Both the position numbers and the translations under genes were made by a program. Shown here piece after piece: positions 62,548-64,000 of a stretch of DNA of 64,000 nt; position 1 is the stretch's first letter, and each line of letters starts with the position of its first letter. The notes beneath the pieces were generated by a model that saw only the letters and a program-made list of their open reading frames with translations, did no database searches and was not told where the DNA came from. The stretch is from Tetranychus cinnabarinus (lineage: Eukaryota; Arthropoda; Arachnida; Trombidiformes; Tetranychidae): contig WHVY01000006.1 of the NCBI GenBank assembly GCA_022266195.1, forward strand, positions 1,116,001 to 1,180,000. Direction: 5' to 3'.

Positions 62548-63137
62548 TTAAATAATGCGAAGTGAAATCAAAAAGCAATTTTTATTAGATAAATCAACAG
62601 GCTTGCGAAGCCAATTTGGCAAATCATCTGTATCATCCACGTCTTCATCATTCACTGAAACATCTTTCATCGAACTGAAACTTTGTGAAATCGGATTAGA
62701 AGAAGTTTCTTTGGTTGCGCCAATTGGTGAGATTAATTGAAAAACATCGGGACGAGTTTTCGCGGCGCCAGTGTAAGCTGTCGAATTCGCAATGAGTATT
62801 GTGGTATCATTTTCATTGGAAGATTCTGCATGATCAGCCTCATCTGGAACGATGTTTAGCGTAGCAGATGATTGATTTTCTGAGGATACTTTCTCTCGCT
62901 GCAGCATACTTGGTTGCTGGTCTTGAAATTTTTCAACATTGTGCTCAAGGAAAGTTGTAGTACCAATGGTTGAATCTGTGACATTTATTTCTATGTCGGC
63001 CGGTAATAGTGCCAGTGGAGATTTCTCGTGGAATTCAACAACAGATGGTTCACGCGTGATGTTTTTACAAGTATAACAAGTATAACATTCCTTAGGTGCG
63101 ATGGCAAATATTTTTGTTAACTTTTTTTTGTCGTGAC
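62548..63137 (-). CDS. Acidic Ser/Thr-rich ORF with a CYTCYTC motif
   Basis: An open frame of about 195 codons runs from an acceptor-like CTAG at 63138 to a stop at 62548. It starts HDKKKLTKIFAIAPKECYTC, has a double C-x2-C (CYTCYTC), then a low-complexity Ser/Asp/Asn-rich part ending in DDLPNWLRKP. It probably belongs to the same minus-strand gene as the ORF at 63218-63430. The exon joining is uncertain because a stop precedes the most obvious donor. Function unknown. Confidence 0.4.
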
Positions 63138-63217
63138 CTAGAGCAATAGAAAATACAGTAATTAGAGTTACTTTAGTTTAACTTAGTTACTTGAGTTAAC
63201 TTACTTATATTGACGAG

Positions 63218-63430
63218 TTAATCTGGCCAGCGCTCATTTGGATCATCCGATTTGACTGTCCAAGGTTTATTTCGAACTTGAATGCGTGCCAATTTTAGAG
63301 GTTGATCTCCATCATAAAGCGAAATATCTTCTAGAGAGTCGATATGATATTTTTTATTTCTATTCTCTGGGCCATCCTTTGTAGAGAAATAATAAGCATA
63401 GAATTGTTTATTCTTTTTAGGAGCCATGTT
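63218..63430 (-). CDS. Small basic ORF, possible start of a BAH-like protein
   Basis: An ATG-initiated frame (MAPKKNKQFYAYYFSTKDGP) of 70 codons, including LYDGDQPLKLARIQ, which recalls the GD-x-V-x...P-x-IARI core at the start of BAH domains. It ends at a stop just before a GTAAGT near 63205. It lies head to head with the ORF at 63719, leaving about 290 bp for a shared promoter region. The BAH idea is tentative. Confidence 0.35.
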   Translation of the reverse strand, partial: NMAPKKNKQFYAYYFSTKDGPENRNKKYHIDSLEDISLYDGDQPLKLARIQVRNKPWTVKSDDPNERWPD

Positions 63431-63624
63431 TGGCAAACGCTTCAATTCAAATATTCTGATGAACTAATTGCGTTATTCAACGTAGCGAACTTAAAGCACA
63501 AGGATAAGGAGAAAAGGATTTTAATAATTAGTTAAAAGAATACAATAATACAAAATATACAAAGATTCCTCAAAATCACAACAATGTTTTGTTCGATATA
63601 TCATTACCACCTATCGATCTCTTA

Positions 63625-63632
63625 TATAAGTC
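63625..63632 (+). promoter_or_regulatory. Candidate TATA box
   Basis: TATATAAG lies about 90 bp upstream of the ATG at 63719, a suitable distance for a start site near 63655 and a short leader. Confidence 0.45.
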
Positions 63633-63718
63633 AGAAGTGAGACTGCATGTTTAATTTCTGTAATTATGTGTTTTAGTGACTTTAGTTAATCTTCCTGAAA
63701 GTGATTTAATTAATAGTT

Positions 63719-64000
63719 ATGGCTTTAACCAAAATCGACGAAATTACAACAACAGCAGATACTATAGAACTCCTGACAACAGCCCCTAATTGGTATACAG
63801 ATGAGAATATTAATCCGTGGTTTCGTCTGCTTCAAAAGTTAACCGATAAAAAATATTTTGTGTTAATACTTTTTTTATACTCGTTTTGCCCCTCAGGAAG
63901 TTTCAAAGCCAAAAGCAAAGAAAAAGGTCGAGGAAAAAGTCGAGGAAAAGGTCGAGGCAAGGGTCTAGGAAAGGATCTAGGAAAGGGTCGAGGAAAAGGT
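63719..64000 (+). CDS. ORF with Gly/Lys/Arg tandem repeat, runs off the window
   Basis: A frame of 94 codons is open from ATG (MALTKIDEITTTADTIELLT) to the last base of the window. The first part holds APNWYTDENINPWFRLLQKL, which resembles the W-[LY]-x-D-x-x-I start of Ulp1-type cysteine proteases, but this is only a short match. From about 63915 a 12-base repeat unit (GGAAAAGGTCGA and variants) encodes GKGR repeats, likely a nucleic-acid-binding or disordered tail. A pyrimidine tract and CAG at 63870-63894 look like an acceptor, but splicing into the other frame meets a TAG, so the unspliced frame is preferred. Confidence 0.5.
   Translation, partial: MALTKIDEITTTADTIELLTTAPNWYTDENINPWFRLLQKLTDKKYFVLILFLYSFCPSGSFKAKSKEKGRGKSRGKGRGKGLGKDLGKGRGKG
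63900..64000 (+). repeat. 12-bp tandem repeat
   Basis: About seven imperfect units of GGAAAAGGTCGA (variants GGCAAGGGTCTA and GGAAAGGATCTA) continue beyond the right edge. The 12-base unit keeps the frame and encodes GKGR or GKGL. Confidence 0.85.

Noticed and set aside
1..64000. CRISPR arrays, bacterial operons, rRNA genes, phage-like blocks
   Set aside because: No regularly spaced direct repeats with unique spacers, no rRNA sequence, and the splice structure throughout is eukaryotic.

Overview
The window looks like nuclear DNA of a small-genome arthropod, most likely a chelicerate and quite possibly a tetranychid mite. The reasons are AT-rich sequence, GT-AG introns of roughly 60-400 bp inside genes (plus two long ones), no operon-like packing, and the gene content: an ABCC/MRP transporter with a nearby partial paralogue, heme peroxidase, papain-family cathepsin L copies, a two-domain thyropin, and a CNNM metal-transport protein. 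The species assignment is an inference. All gene models below were joined by hand at splice sites whose reading frames agree. No transcript data were available.

Left third (1-24 kb). A solo retrotransposon-type gag ORF (344-1558, minus) lies next to a partial copy of the first two ABCC exons (2428-3198, minus). A foldback element follows (about 4.1-4.9 kb), then a small secreted, possibly GPI-anchored gene whose only intron is almost wholly a perfect hairpin (6924-7659, plus). A complete eight-exon ABCC transporter of 1521 aa comes next (7876-13974, minus), then a three-exon thyropin of 208 aa (15847-16601, plus). The last gene here is a two-exon CNNM protein of 894 aa (18222-20977, minus), flanked on both sides by inverted fragments of itself.

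Middle (24-44 kb). A gene-poor stretch leads into one long gene, a secreted animal heme peroxidase of 769 aa (28684-43919, plus). It has a very short first exon and introns of 8.5 and 2.9 kb.

Right third (43-60 kb). This is a scrambled array built from three parts: the peroxidase 3' end (plus), a semaphorin/plexin-like receptor (minus) and cathepsin L (minus). There are at least three rounds of duplication, nearly every copy is damaged, and a Tc1-like element with an intact transposase sits in one copy. One cathepsin copy is full length except for a single-base frameshift. The other has several lesions.

Right edge (60-64 kb). A broken ubiquitin-specific-protease-like sequence (plus) is followed by a set of Cys-rich minus-strand ORFs I do not recognise, and by a plus-strand ORF with a TATA box that runs off the window as a Gly/Lys/Arg tandem repeat.

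Functionally, most genes stand alone. The one plausible link is that thyropins of this fold are known inhibitors of papain-family cysteine proteases, and cathepsin L copies lie about 32 kb away. I saw no prokaryotic features, CRISPR array or rRNA.
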